Below, one piece after another: positions 1-6,252 of a stretch of 11,956 nt of DNA; positions within the stretch are counted from its first letter, which is position 1, and each line of letters starts with the position of its first letter. Below the pieces are notes generated by a model. That model had not been told where the DNA came from, ran no database searches, and saw nothing but the letters and a program-made list of their open reading frames with translations. The DNA is taken from the NCBI GenBank assembly GCA_021781315.1, contig JAJXXB010000059.1:1-11956 (forward strand). The letters run 5' to 3'. This DNA comes from Actinomycetes bacterium (GTDB lineage Bacteria > Actinomycetota > Acidimicrobiia > Acidimicrobiales > RAAP-2). Position numbers and translations under genes: made by a program.

Positions 1-15
1 AAGAAGTAGTCCGCC

Positions 16-1038
16 CTAGCGGCGCGCGCGGTCGATGACGATGTCTCCCGACATCGTGTTGACCTTGATGAACGAGAGTTGATCGCTGTCGCCGGCGTCG
101 CCGGCGCTGAGATCAATGGCCGAGCGCAGGCTCCCCGACATGGTGTTGCCGGTCACGTCGACCCCGAGTCCACTCGAGACGAGGACCGTCACGTCGCCCG
201 AGGCCGAGTTCACCGAGAGCGCCCCGGGGTCGGTGGCGGTGACGACGACGTCGCCCGAGGCGCTGGTGATGTCGGTCTTTTGCGCCGCGCCCGTGCACGT
301 CACGTCGCCCGAGGCCACGCGACAGCGCAGACGCTTCAGCACGCGCCCCGCGGTGACATCGCCCGAGGCCGTGCGCACGTCAAAGTCGTCCAACGTGTCG
401 GTGGCCACGACGTCGCCCGAGGCGCTCGTGACCTTCACCTCGCCCAGAGCGACGCCCACGTGGGTGTCGCCGGACATGGTGGTCACCTGAAGGTCGGACC
501 CTTCGGGCAGCGTCACGATGACGTCCACGTCGTCAACGTTCGTGGTGAGCCAGTCGCGCAACACGCCCGAGGAGCGACCCTTAGCGCGGGGGATCGTCTC
601 GATCTCGAGCGTGCCGCGCGCGTCGTCGAAGGTGATGATCGCCCTTCTAAGTACCTCGTCGCGCCCGGCGCGATTGCTGCCGAGCACGACGCTCACCTCG
701 TGGTCGCGGCTCGCGCGCACCGACACGTCGCCACTGCGCGTCGTGATCACCGCAGACACGGCGCCACGCGCGACGAAGGACTCGCGTCGCTCGTGCGCAA
801 ATCCCGGTGCGCGTGAGTCGCTCGTCTCGTGGTTGTCTTTCTTCATGTCACTCCCCTTGTTCAGTCCAATGACGACGTAACGACGCGAGACGTAGGCCGG
901 CGCCTCGTGGGGCGCGCGACGAGTCACCTCGAACGCCGCGGCCCGCTCGCCGCCAACACTCTCGAAGTTGAGCGAGCGACGCCGCGTGGCGACGTAGGTC
1001 GTCCTCGTCTCGCTCGGTGGTAGGTAGCGCAGCGTCAT
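16..1038 (-). CDS. DUF4097-family beta-repeat protein
   Basis: The product is 340 aa. It carries SGD motifs near residues 102, 189, 207, 225, 243, 261, 280 and 330, plus an SGS at 301. The central ones recur about every 18 residues, usually as (T/S)ASGDV, which is the coil pattern of the DUF4097 putative adhesin fold, a predicted right-handed beta structure. No signal peptide or membrane segment is visible, so it is probably cytoplasmic despite the 'adhesin' name; its biochemical role is unknown. It starts 18 bp after the stop of the RHH gene, which indicates one transcript. The start at 1038 has a GGGGGAG Shine-Dalgarno 4 nt upstream. A second in-frame ATG at 846 (276 aa) has an equally good GGGGAG at the same spacing. 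I kept the longer form because codons between the two starts are mostly G/C-ending like the rest of the gene; the shorter form remains possible. The identification as DUF4097 is firm; the start is not. Confidence 0.85.
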   Translation of the reverse strand: MTLRYLPPSETRTTYVATRRRSLNFESVGGERAAAFEVTRRAPHEAPAYVSRRYVVIGLNKGSDMKKDNHETSDSRAPGFAHERRESFVARGAVSAVITTRSGDVSVRASRDHEVSVVLGSNRAGRDEVLRRAIITFDDARGTLEIETIPRAKGRSSGVLRDWLTTNVDDVDVIVTLPEGSDLQVTTMSGDTHVGVALGEVKVTSASGDVVATDTLDDFDVRTASGDVTAGRVLKRLRCRVASGDVTCTGAAQKTDITSASGDVVVTATDPGALSVNSASGDVTVLVSSGLGVDVTGNTMSGSLRSAIDLSAGDAGDSDQLSFIKVNTMSGDIVIDRARR

Positions 1039-1056
1039 AACTCTCCCCCGTGATCC

Positions 1057-1512
1057 CTAGGCGCGGCCGCGGCCGCGCAGTTGGCGCTTGTTGATGAAGG
1101 TGGCGTTGGGCACGTCGTGGCGCACCGATCGCTCGAGGGACCGCACGATCCACGAGTTGACGGAGGATCCGACGTCGGAGGCCAAGTCCTCGATGCTCTC
1201 CTTGAGATCGTCACTGAGGCGAAGGGCAATGCGCGCGGAGTAGTTGCTCGGGGCCGTGGGTTCCTCGAGCTCGGGGCTCACCAGCCGGGCGAGTCGCACC
1301 TCGTCACCCTCGACCACCAAGCTCAGCGGCGCCGTGTTGGCGACGTTGTACTCCTGGACGAGCGCGTTCAGCGAGTCGAGCAGGTGCTTTTGGAACGACG
1401 GCGCGAGCGTCAGCGACAGCCTCTCGATGACGCTGGCCGTCTCCTCGTTGGCGAACGCCGCGAGGTTGGAGAAGTCGGCCCGAATGTTATTGATGCAATC
1501 TGATATCAGCAT
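1057..1512 (-). CDS. Ribbon-helix-helix (HicB/Arc-like) DNA-binding protein paired with DUF4097
   Basis: A 151-aa protein. Residues about 92-130 (SARIALRLSDDLKESIEDL, then SSVNSWIVRSLERSV) form the strand-helix-helix of an RHH/HicB-type antitoxin or repressor: a DNA-contacting beta strand, then an amphipathic helix, then the SVNSW turn and second helix. Residues 1-75 look like the alpha/beta extension seen in the 'HicB family antitoxin' proteins that precede DUF4097 genes in streptomycetes. No HicA-like toxin lies nearby, so a classical toxin-antitoxin role is not supported; a transcription regulator is more likely. ATGs at 1521 and 1518 overlap or abut the promoter -10 box, so I chose the ATG at 1512, which coincides with the predicted transcription start and has no Shine-Dalgarno. 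The next gene follows after 18 bp. Repeated CATCATG words around the promoter suggest autoregulation. Confidence 0.8.
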   Translation of the reverse strand: MLISDCINNIRADFSNLAAFANEETASVIERLSLTLAPSFQKHLLDSLNALVQEYNVANTAPLSLVVEGDEVRLARLVSPELEEPTAPSNYSARIALRLSDDLKESIEDLASDVGSSVNSWIVRSLERSVRHDVPNATFINKRQLRGRGRA

Positions 1513-1515
1513 TGA

Positions 1516-1556
1516 CATCATGATAACAGAACTGTGATGGCAAAGTCAACATCATG
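1516..1556. promoter_or_regulatory. Candidate operator repeats over the RHH promoter
   Basis: CATCATG occurs at 1516-1522, overlapping the -10 and start region, and again at 1550-1556, just upstream of the -35. The two are 34 bp apart, close to three helical turns. An inverted TGATG lies between them at 1535-1539, so TGATG/CATCA also form an inverted pair flanking the -35 box. RHH repressors usually bind short repeated half-sites over their own promoter, so this is a plausible autoregulatory site. The repeats are observed; binding is inferred. Confidence 0.35.
1520..1549 (-). promoter_or_regulatory. Sigma70-type promoter of the RHH-DUF4097 operon, leaderless geometry
   Basis: On the minus strand, TTGACT (1544-1549) is followed after 18 bp by TATCAT (1520-1525); TTATCA with a 17-bp spacer is an alternative reading of the -10. 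Seven bases then separate the -10 from the ATG at 1512, the normal distance to a transcription start. The mRNA would therefore begin at the start codon. Of all promoters in the window this has the best match in both boxes. Confidence 0.65.
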
Positions 1557-1657
1557 TGGATCATTGGAAAATGACTGGTCACGGCGCACTTCTCGTCGAA
1601 GGCACGTCAACGGTGGGCAAAGGTAGGTACGCGGGGACTCGCCCGGCGCGAGACGAA

Positions 1658-1846
1658 CTAGCTCAGTTCGGGGTGGGCCGGGCAGTGCGCCAGCAGGGGT
1701 GACTCGGCGAGGGTCGCGTCGTCAATCGCGGTGCCACAGACCTGACACGTGCGATAGGTGCCCGCCCGTAGCCGCTCGAGCGCACGGTCGACGTCATTCA
1801 AGACGGCCTCGATGCGCGCGACGCTGCTGTTGTCGGTCTCGGTCAC
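1658..1846 (-). CDS. Small DksA/TraR-type zinc-finger protein
   Basis: A 62-aa protein with a short helical N-terminus (residues 7-28, rich in Leu, Arg and Glu) followed by GTYRTCQVCG. The zinc-binding pattern is C34-X2-C37-X17-C55-X2-H58: the spacing matches the DksA/TraR C4 finger, but the last Cys is replaced by His. Full DksA is about 150 aa with a long coiled coil. This is only the finger plus a short helix, like the small TraR-type proteins that bind the RNA polymerase secondary channel; that role here is inferred. The start used is GTG 1846, which lies 7 nt downstream of a TAGCGT box. Upstream in-frame GTGs at 1855 and 1870 are alternatives and would add 3 or 8 residues. It is a separate transcription unit from the RHH operon, whose promoter lies between them. 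Confidence 0.75.
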   Translation of the reverse strand: MTETDNSSVARIEAVLNDVDRALERLRAGTYRTCQVCGTAIDDATLAESPLLAHCPAHPELS

Positions 1847-1853
1847 GGCGAAC

Positions 1854-1881
1854 ACGCTAGCCGCCCCCACCCCTAGGTCAC
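1854..1881 (-). promoter_or_regulatory. Candidate promoter of the DksA-like gene
   Basis: GTGACC (1876-1881) and TAGCGT (1854-1859) are separated by 16 bp on the minus strand. The -10 lies 7 nt before the GTG at 1846, a leaderless arrangement. The individual matches are only moderate; support comes from the same layout recurring at other genes in the window. Confidence 0.4.
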
Positions 1882-2041
1882 CGTCCGCACGCAGATCATC
1901 CGCGAGCCGTCAAGGTTGTTGAAATAAAGTGCGATTGGTTGTCGTATTTCGATTCTTGCCTGAAATAGTGCTACTCGGACAAATCATCAAAGTGTGCTCG
2001 AGACACGTGAGCGGTTCGACGAGCAAGACGGGAGAGGTGCC

Positions 2042-2287
2042 ATGCTGATCAACGAGATTGGCGTCGCCGATAAGCAGGTGGTGGACATCGAGACGCGGCG
2101 CACCGACGTCGCTTCCGACCCCAAGGCTCGTGAGACTCTCGCCATGGCGATTGAGGCGGCGCTGTCACACGCGAGTCTCCCTTCGACAAACGTGACGAGC
2201 CCTCGGCACTCACCCGCGGCGGAGGTGACGGACATCGACGCCGACCGCGCCGCGACCGCCACCACGTCGCGCACGGACGCCGCCTGA
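2042..2287 (+). CDS. Hypothetical 81-aa protein
   Basis: I do not recognise this protein. The ATG at 2042 has a clear GGGAGAGG Shine-Dalgarno (2030-2037), with 7 nt between its GGAG and the ATG. An in-frame GTG at 1994 would extend the protein by 16 residues but lacks an equivalent ribosome site. Residues 1-48 look folded, with hydrophobic positions in MLINEIGVADKQVVDIETRR and a probable helix ARETLAMAIEAALSHA. Residues 50-81 are rich in Thr, Ser, Ala and Asp and probably disordered. No signal peptide or membrane segment is seen. The DNA upstream (about 1915-1990) is clearly AT-richer than its surroundings and could hold the promoter, but no unambiguous -35/-10 pair stands out. The neighbouring genes on both sides are on the other strand. 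Confidence 0.55.
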   Translation: MLINEIGVADKQVVDIETRRTDVASDPKARETLAMAIEAALSHASLPSTNVTSPRHSPAAEVTDIDADRAATATTSRTDAA

Positions 2288-2336
2288 CTCCTCGCGTGGG
2301 TTCGACGTCGCGAAAGCGACGCTCGAAGCGCTCGAC

Positions 2337-2819
2337 TCAGGACTCGAAGGTGGCGAGGCGAGAGATCGCCGGCTCGGTCATTCGATACCCCGTCCACTCG
2401 GTGACCGCCTGGGCCCCGAGGAACTCGTAGAGGTCGGTCGCGCCCTGATTCCAGTCCAGGACCGACCACTGGAAGCGCTGGCACCCGTGGGTCACACACT
2501 CGCGCGCGAGGTGAACCAAGAGGTCCCGGCCGTACCCCCGACCGCGAAAGTGAGGCCTCACGAAGAGATCTTCGAGATAGATACCGTGGGTGCCAGTCCA
2601 GGTCGAGTAGTTGAGGAACCACACCACGAAGGCGGCGACGTGCGCGTCGTCGGATTCAAGGAGATCGCAAAAAACCCTTGGTTCGGGCCCGAAGAAGCTC
2701 TCTCGCAGTTGGTCGCTCGTCGCCTCAACGAAGTGGACGGATTCTTCGAACTGCGCAAGCTCGTGGATCAGAGGCAAAATCGTCTCGACGTCTCGAGGCT
2801 CCGCCCGTCGGATTCGCAT
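2337..2819 (-). CDS. GNAT N-acetyltransferase, diamine/spermidine (SSAT)-like
   Basis: A 160-aa, full-length single-domain GNAT enzyme that would transfer acetyl from acetyl-CoA to an amine. The acetyl-CoA pyrophosphate loop is R92-G-R-G95-Y-G97 within LFVRPHFRGRGYGRDLL, preceded by IYLEDL. The later WSVLDWNQGATDLYEFLGA (residues 118-136), with Y131 near the likely catalytic Tyr position, is typical of the SSAT/diamine acetyltransferase branch. A polyamine or related small amine is therefore the likely substrate, by family analogy only. The ATG at 2819 has no well-spaced Shine-Dalgarno; a TAGCGT box ends 6 nt before it. It converges with the 81-aa gene and stands alone. Confidence 0.85.
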   Translation of the reverse strand: MRIRRAEPRDVETILPLIHELAQFEESVHFVEATSDQLRESFFGPEPRVFCDLLESDDAHVAAFVVWFLNYSTWTGTHGIYLEDLFVRPHFRGRGYGRDLLVHLARECVTHGCQRFQWSVLDWNQGATDLYEFLGAQAVTEWTGYRMTEPAISRLATFES

Positions 2820-2825
2820 CCCTCG

Positions 2826-2831
2826 ACGCTA
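2826..2831 (-). promoter_or_regulatory. Candidate -10 box (TAGCGT) for the SSAT-like gene
   Basis: TAGCGT on the minus strand is 6 nt before the ATG at 2819, the same hexamer and almost the same spacing as at the DksA-like gene. I see no convincing -35 at 15-18 bp. It is proposed mainly because the arrangement recurs. Confidence 0.35.
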
Positions 2832-3068
2832 CCGGTGTCTCCACCTCGCGAATGGCTGCGAACCACGACGGCAACGCTTGATCTCAGTGCGTGTGAACTT
2901 CAACCAGGGGCAGGAGGGAGCTGGTCAATCAATGAGCGAAAGCGTTGGCGCCGCCTTGCTCTTCACCGCTGTGATCGCGCGGGACAACGGACTCGAGGAA
3001 GACCGCACCCCTTGCACTACTCTGGGGCGTTCAGAGTGAGGACTCGCAAATAGTGGATTCCTCTCATC

Positions 3069-3141
3069 GGGCCGCTAGCTCATCGGGAAGAGCAGGGGAC
3101 TTTTAATCCCAAGGTGCCGGGATCGAGACCCGGGCGGCCCA
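3069..3141 (+). tRNA. tRNA-Lys (UUU anticodon)
   Basis: The cloverleaf folds by hand. The acceptor stem GGGCCGC (3069-3075) pairs with GCGGCCC (3134-3140), with discriminator A at 3141. The D stem is GCTC/GAGC with GGG in the loop. The anticodon loop is CTTTTAA with anticodon TTT at 3102-3104. The T stem CCGGG/CCCGG closes loop ATCGAGA. CCA is not encoded. Oddities are an apparent G-A opposition at 27-43 and A in place of T at position 54. From base 3110 on, the tRNA lies inside the integration site of the downstream element, so its 3' part was rebuilt by element DNA at integration. Confidence 0.93.
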
Positions 3142-3445
3142 CAAATTTCCTGGTCACATACTCTGGAGTTGACCGTTCGAGGTCCGTGGCGGGGTGCAGT
3201 GTAGTCACGGGTGAAGCCAGTGCCCCGGACGGCAGCGGCATCGCGCTTGATGAATCGTCGTAAAGGATCCTCCGCATGGCCTCCGCAGCCCTCGCTCGTG
3301 AGCGTGGCATGAGGTGCCCGTAGACGTCTTTGGTCACCCGAATTGAGGCGTGGCCGAGCTGCTCGGCGACGAGGTCAAGGGGCACCTCTTGGGCGAGGAG
3401 GAGCGACGCGCACGAGTGGCGCAGCACCCGCGCATGGCTGAACGA
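3080..3445 (-). pseudogene. Tyrosine recombinase (phage-type integrase), C-terminal remnant
   Basis: This frame keeps the end of the catalytic domain of a tyrosine recombinase. It has LRHSCASLLLA with the second catalytic Arg, then LGHASIRVTKDVYGHLMP with the box-II His and, in DVYGH, the nucleophilic Tyr. It also has the usual C-terminal helix. Full integrases are about 350-400 aa; only about 120 codons remain. Just upstream in frame is a TAG (3446-3448), and I could not find the N-terminal SAM-like domain or the first catalytic Arg in any frame up to 4014. The HxxR segment looks disturbed, since the His sits five rather than three residues before the Arg. The 3' end reads antisense through the att core and 62 nt of the tRNA, ending at 3080. 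I infer loss of the 5' part by deletion or rearrangement. It is probably non-functional. Confidence 0.8.
3110..3142 (+). repeat. attL: att core within the tRNA-Lys 3' end
   Basis: A 33-bp core running from the anticodon-stem 3' side to one base past the discriminator. It matches 6616-6648 except at 3120 (G here, A at 6626), which falls in the T stem. The G here keeps that stem paired, so the intact tRNA copy is the constrained one. Confidence 0.85.
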
Positions 3446-3448
3446 CTA

Positions 3449-4014
3449 CGTGGCAAGCAAACACCGGCGGAGTTAGCTGCGCAATACTCGCGCCAGAAGA
3501 ACACGACGATTCCTCGAACGGCGGCAACTCGAATGTTCGCGGGTCGCTCTTAGCCCTCTTCGACCCGTCTGGTTGCAGAGATCGCAGTGGCCCGACTCGG
3601 TGCATACTTTGGCTCTTCAACCCACCTTTGGTCTCTGAGATTCTCGAAGCAGTCCCATCTGAGGTGAAAAGTATTTTCGACGTAGTGTTTCAAACCTTTG
3701 GAGGGACGGCCGCTACCAGTACGTTCACTGTCGACCTGCGATTGAGCATGGGAGCCGCGTTTGTCACGACTGCGGACGTGGCGGAGGGTCTTCGCCTTGC
3801 CGAGACCGCAACGTGGGGTCAAAGTGAGGGGTGGGGCCGGAGCCGAATGCATGGAGCCCGAGTGGAAGCTCGCGTAGCGAAAGACCAGTCATCGCCTGAG
3901 CGATGAAGTAGCCGTGGCCACGGCCCAACCTTCCAGTCGAAGATTGTGACGTCGACCTTCCATCACCACAGCCCTGACTCCTCACCTTGGCGAATTGTCG
4001 CGCGCCGAGCGCCG
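3449..4014. other. Island segment without a supportable gene
   Basis: About 566 bp between the recombinase remnant and the tandem GNAT gene. Short open frames exist on both strands, for example 3628-3906 (+) and 3550-3852 (-), but none has a clear ribosome site, a recognisable motif or the genome's codon bias. It probably holds decayed DNA from the missing recombinase 5' part or neighbouring element genes. Confidence 0.5.
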
Positions 4015-4944
4015 ATGAATACTTGTCGGGTGCTTGAAGTCACACCGTGCGCGAACTCGCTGGACGAGTTGACGTCGCTGGATATCTACAACGCGGTGTG
4101 GCCACGTGACGCCGTGACGATCGGCGCAGTACACGCATTCCGGGACAGTGCCCGATACTACGTCGACTATCTCGTTCGCGATAATGGCGTCATCTTGGGA
4201 TCCGGGGTCGGAGCCATCCTTGGCTATCGCACGGACCGCTGCATTTCGCTCATCGCCGTACCCTTCGAGCACCGTAAACGCGGCGTCGGAACGGCACTTT
4301 ATGGGGCCCTCTCCGCATGGGCCAGTGAGCGGGGGGCGCGCGAGTTGGAGGTGTCAGTCGCCGACCACGATACGGAGAGTCTTTCCTTTGCGCAGCATCG
4401 AGACTTTGTCGAGGAACGGCGCGAAGTGCGCCTGGTGCTGAGTCTTGCCGACTTTTCGCTGTCACAGGTCAGTGCGCCGGCGGGGATCGAAATCGTCTCG
4501 TGGGCGCAGCGGCCGGAGCTCGCACGCGGGATGTACGAGGTGGACATTGAAGCTCGACCGGACATCCCTGGCTTCGAGGACGTCTCCGCCGAACCATTCG
4601 AGGAATGGATGACCCATCGACTTCAACGTCCAGCCGACTCTCCCGAGGCGACATTCATTGCCCTCGCCGACAAGGAGGTTGTCGGCTACGCGAAGTTGTC
4701 GCTCACAGCCTCGGGCTCCGCTGGGAACTCCATGACTGCGGTCAAGAGAGCCTGGCGCGGACGCGGCATCGCTCGTGCCCTTAAGACGACCGAAATCAAC
4801 TGGGCGCTCACACACGGCTACAGCGAGCTTCACACCAGCAACGAGGAGCGAAACGATCCGATTAATCGCTTGAACGCTCGTCTTGGTTACCGACCTGGCG
4901 ATACAACGATTTACCTAGTCGGCCCTGTCGAACGCAAGCGGTGA
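4015..4944 (+). CDS. Tandem-GNAT acetyltransferase (two-domain, MshD-like architecture)
   Basis: A 309-aa protein with two GNAT domains. The N-terminal domain (about 1-150) has an acetyl-CoA loop R87-K-R-G90-V-G92 in FEHRKRGVGTAL. The C-terminal domain (about 155-309) has R248-G-R-G251-I-A253 in AWRGRGIARALK, followed by TSNEERNDPINRLNARLGYR (274-293), the conserved end of this acetyltransferase group. The layout resembles mycothiol synthase and other actinobacterial tandem GNATs, in which one domain often lost catalysis. Both loops look intact here, so the active half cannot be told. The substrate is unknown; an antibiotic or small-molecule amine is possible but unsupported. The start is ATG 4015 because the conserved sequence begins soon after; no good Shine-Dalgarno or -10 box precedes it. 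A GTG at 3946 would add 23 unlikely residues. It is cargo of the tRNA-Lys island. Confidence 0.8.
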   Translation: MNTCRVLEVTPCANSLDELTSLDIYNAVWPRDAVTIGAVHAFRDSARYYVDYLVRDNGVILGSGVGAILGYRTDRCISLIAVPFEHRKRGVGTALYGALSAWASERGARELEVSVADHDTESLSFAQHRDFVEERREVRLVLSLADFSLSQVSAPAGIEIVSWAQRPELARGMYEVDIEARPDIPGFEDVSAEPFEEWMTHRLQRPADSPEATFIALADKEVVGYAKLSLTASGSAGNSMTAVKRAWRGRGIARALKTTEINWALTHGYSELHTSNEERNDPINRLNARLGYRPGDTTIYLVGPVERKR

Positions 4945-5356
4945 TGGTCGCGTTAAACCTGAAGCCGCCAGCGACTGATAGCAGATCCGTTGCTTAGGAC
5001 TTCCGACGTGAACCTCTATGCCGAGATTCTCGATTTGCGCCCTCTAAAAAAATGTCTCGGCAAGGGATTGCCCCGACCCCTACGCGTAACCGTCGCCGTC
5101 GGCGCTGCCCTAAAGCGCATGCGTGCGGCGGCCCGAGATCCCCGAGTGAGTCCGAGTCAATTCGTACGCAGCGATCCCGTTTCAAACAGACTGGGTTCTA
5201 CCTCAATCTATGCGGACCCATCGCTGGTACCAATTGAGATCCCGGTCGATCTCCTCGAGCGTGCCCCGAACCCGCCAGTTGGGACTATTAAGAAGGGCAA
5301 CTCAGCATCGCTCAATCGCCAGACTGCTGCGGACGCCGTACTCCCCGTCGCGGTGA
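4945..5356. other. Island intergenic region between convergent genes
   Basis: About 412 bp separate the tandem GNAT gene (+) from the collagen-like gene (-). A long frame from TTG 4990 on the plus strand lacks a ribosome site and any recognisable motif, and I do not call it. The only structured element seen is the hairpin plus A-run near 5046-5072. Confidence 0.5.
5046..5072 (-). terminator. Weak candidate intrinsic terminator
   Basis: On the minus strand GGCAA-TCCC-TTGCC (5072 down to 5059) forms a 5-bp hairpin, followed after 6 nt by seven T residues (5052-5046). The stem is short, the T-run is displaced, and it lies nearly 300 nt past the collagen-like gene's stop. It could end that transcript but is not strong. 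Confidence 0.25.
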
Positions 5357-6193
5357 TCAGCCGAGCAAGATTGCTCCCAACTCGGGCGTAACGGCCTCCG
5401 TCGATGTGGCGGTGTCGACCGGAGTCCACTCAAGCGTAATCGTGTGGTTTCCGGCTGACAGCGGCGCACTGATGCCCCAACTCTCGACCACAGCACCAAT
5501 TCCTCCTGCCGAGAAGAGGCGGCGGCCGCCGTTGACGGGCGCACCGTCGACATAAATCCCGTAGGCCCCGCTACATGTCGTACCGCAGACGATGTCCGGT
5601 TCGAAGTGGGCGGATACCCACAGCGAGCCGGCACTCGGCAGATTGACAGTCAACGTCGCGTCGATTGTGCTGCTGCTGGATAGTGCCGGCGGATTGTCAC
5701 CGGTCGACACCGCGCCAAAGGTTGGTCCCACCGGGCCCGTGGCACCAGTTACGCCCTGAGGTCCGGCTGGGCCCTGAGGTCCGGCTGGGCCCTGAGGTCC
5801 ACCGGATGGACCCTGAGGTCCGGCTGGGCCCTGAGGACCACCTGGGCCCTGAGGACCACCTGGGCCCTGTGGACCACCTGGGCCCTGAGCGCCGGCTGGG
5901 CCCTGAGCGCCGGCTGGGCCCTGAGCGCCGGCTGGGCCCTGAGCGCCGGCTGGGCCCTGAGGACCTCTGACGGTCGACAGCGGAAGACGAACCAGTTTTA
6001 AGCCCTTGGAGCATCTCTCATGGATCGGAAGCGCCAAGCGACCGTGGGCGTCAAGACATGCGATGACAGTTGTCGATGCCTTTGCTCTGGGTGCCGCGTG
6101 AGAGTTGGCGGCAGCGGAAATACTTCCTCCCAAAGCAAGAAGTCCTACAGAAGCAGAGACGAGAAGTGCAGGTCGCACAAATCTACGGGACAT
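5357..6193 (-). CDS. Secreted collagen-like (Gly-X-Y) protein
   Basis: A 278-aa protein. Residues 1-33 are a signal peptide: basic RRFVR, a hydrophobic stretch to about 23, and likely cleavage after an Ala in the SAAANSHA region. Residues 46-61 hold a Cys pair in a short domain (ACLDAHG...ERCSKG) often found before the collagen part of actinobacterial collagen-like proteins. Residues 77-158 hold 27 Gly-X-Y triplets, mainly GPQ, GPA, GAQ and GPG, with a single extra Gly at 131 interrupting the register. Residues 159-278 look like a beta-sandwich head with two Cys (CGTTC) and a final PELGAILLG strand; such C-terminal heads usually drive trimerisation. No sortase motif or C-terminal membrane anchor is seen, so it is probably released or loosely held at the surface. 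The ATG at 6193 has AAGGAG (6203-6208) 9 nt upstream. It is island cargo; an adhesive or matrix role is inferred. Confidence 0.88.
   Translation of the reverse strand: MSRRFVRPALLVSASVGLLALGGSISAAANSHAAPRAKASTTVIACLDAHGRLALPIHERCSKGLKLVRLPLSTVRGPQGPAGAQGPAGAQGPAGAQGPAGAQGPGGPQGPGGPQGPGGPQGPAGPQGPSGGPQGPAGPQGPAGPQGVTGATGPVGPTFGAVSTGDNPPALSSSSTIDATLTVNLPSAGSLWVSAHFEPDIVCGTTCSGAYGIYVDGAPVNGGRRLFSAGGIGAVVESWGISAPLSAGNHTITLEWTPVDTATSTEAVTPELGAILLG
5754..5965 (-). repeat. 18-bp tandem repeat array inside the collagen-like gene
   Basis: Twelve CCCTGAG-type units begin at 5754, 5772, 5790, 5811, 5829, 5847, 5865, 5883, 5901, 5919, 5937 and 5955. The period is 18 bp (six residues, two Gly-X-Y triplets), except one 21-bp step that adds the extra Gly codon. 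The four units 5883-5954 are essentially identical, a sign of recent slippage expansion. All steps are multiples of three, so length changes keep the frame. Confidence 0.9.
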
Positions 6194-6252
6194 GGATTTA
6201 TGCTCCTTAGAACCGATATCTTCGGTGAGGATATACGCCCGTCCGATGTGCG

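Noticed and set aside
79..880. Long plus-strand open frames opposite the DUF4097 gene
   Set aside because: They are mirror frames of the SGDV repeats in GC-rich DNA; the products are Arg/His/Gly-rich without motifs, and the minus strand encodes a clear family.
1057..1521. Complete HicAB toxin-antitoxin system
   Set aside because: No HicA-like or other toxin gene is adjacent; the partner is a DUF4097 protein.
1987..2622. 211-codon minus-strand frame across the 81-aa gene and the SSAT-like gene end
   Set aside because: Arg/Ser-rich without motifs; it overlaps two better-supported genes.
2932..3039. 35-aa plus-strand ORF before the tRNA, with GGAGGGAG 11 nt upstream
   Set aside because: Spacing is long, the product is short and unrecognised, and the region may be tRNA promoter DNA; not enough support to call it.
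3375..3620. Shifted minus-strand frame upstream of the recombinase remnant as its missing 5' part
   Set aside because: It shows no core-binding domain or catalytic Arg motif, and its end overlaps the remnant in a wrong frame.
4990..5391. 133-codon plus-strand frame starting with TTG between the two cargo genes
   Set aside because: No Shine-Dalgarno, no motif, and it overlaps the end of the collagen-like gene.
5754..5965. CRISPR-like regular repeats
   Set aside because: The units are contiguous with no unique spacers, and they encode Gly-X-Y triplets in frame.
5665..5970. Repetitive plus-strand frame across the collagen region
   Set aside because: The repeated product mirrors the 18-bp units; the minus-strand Gly-X-Y frame has a signal peptide, ribosome site and folded head.
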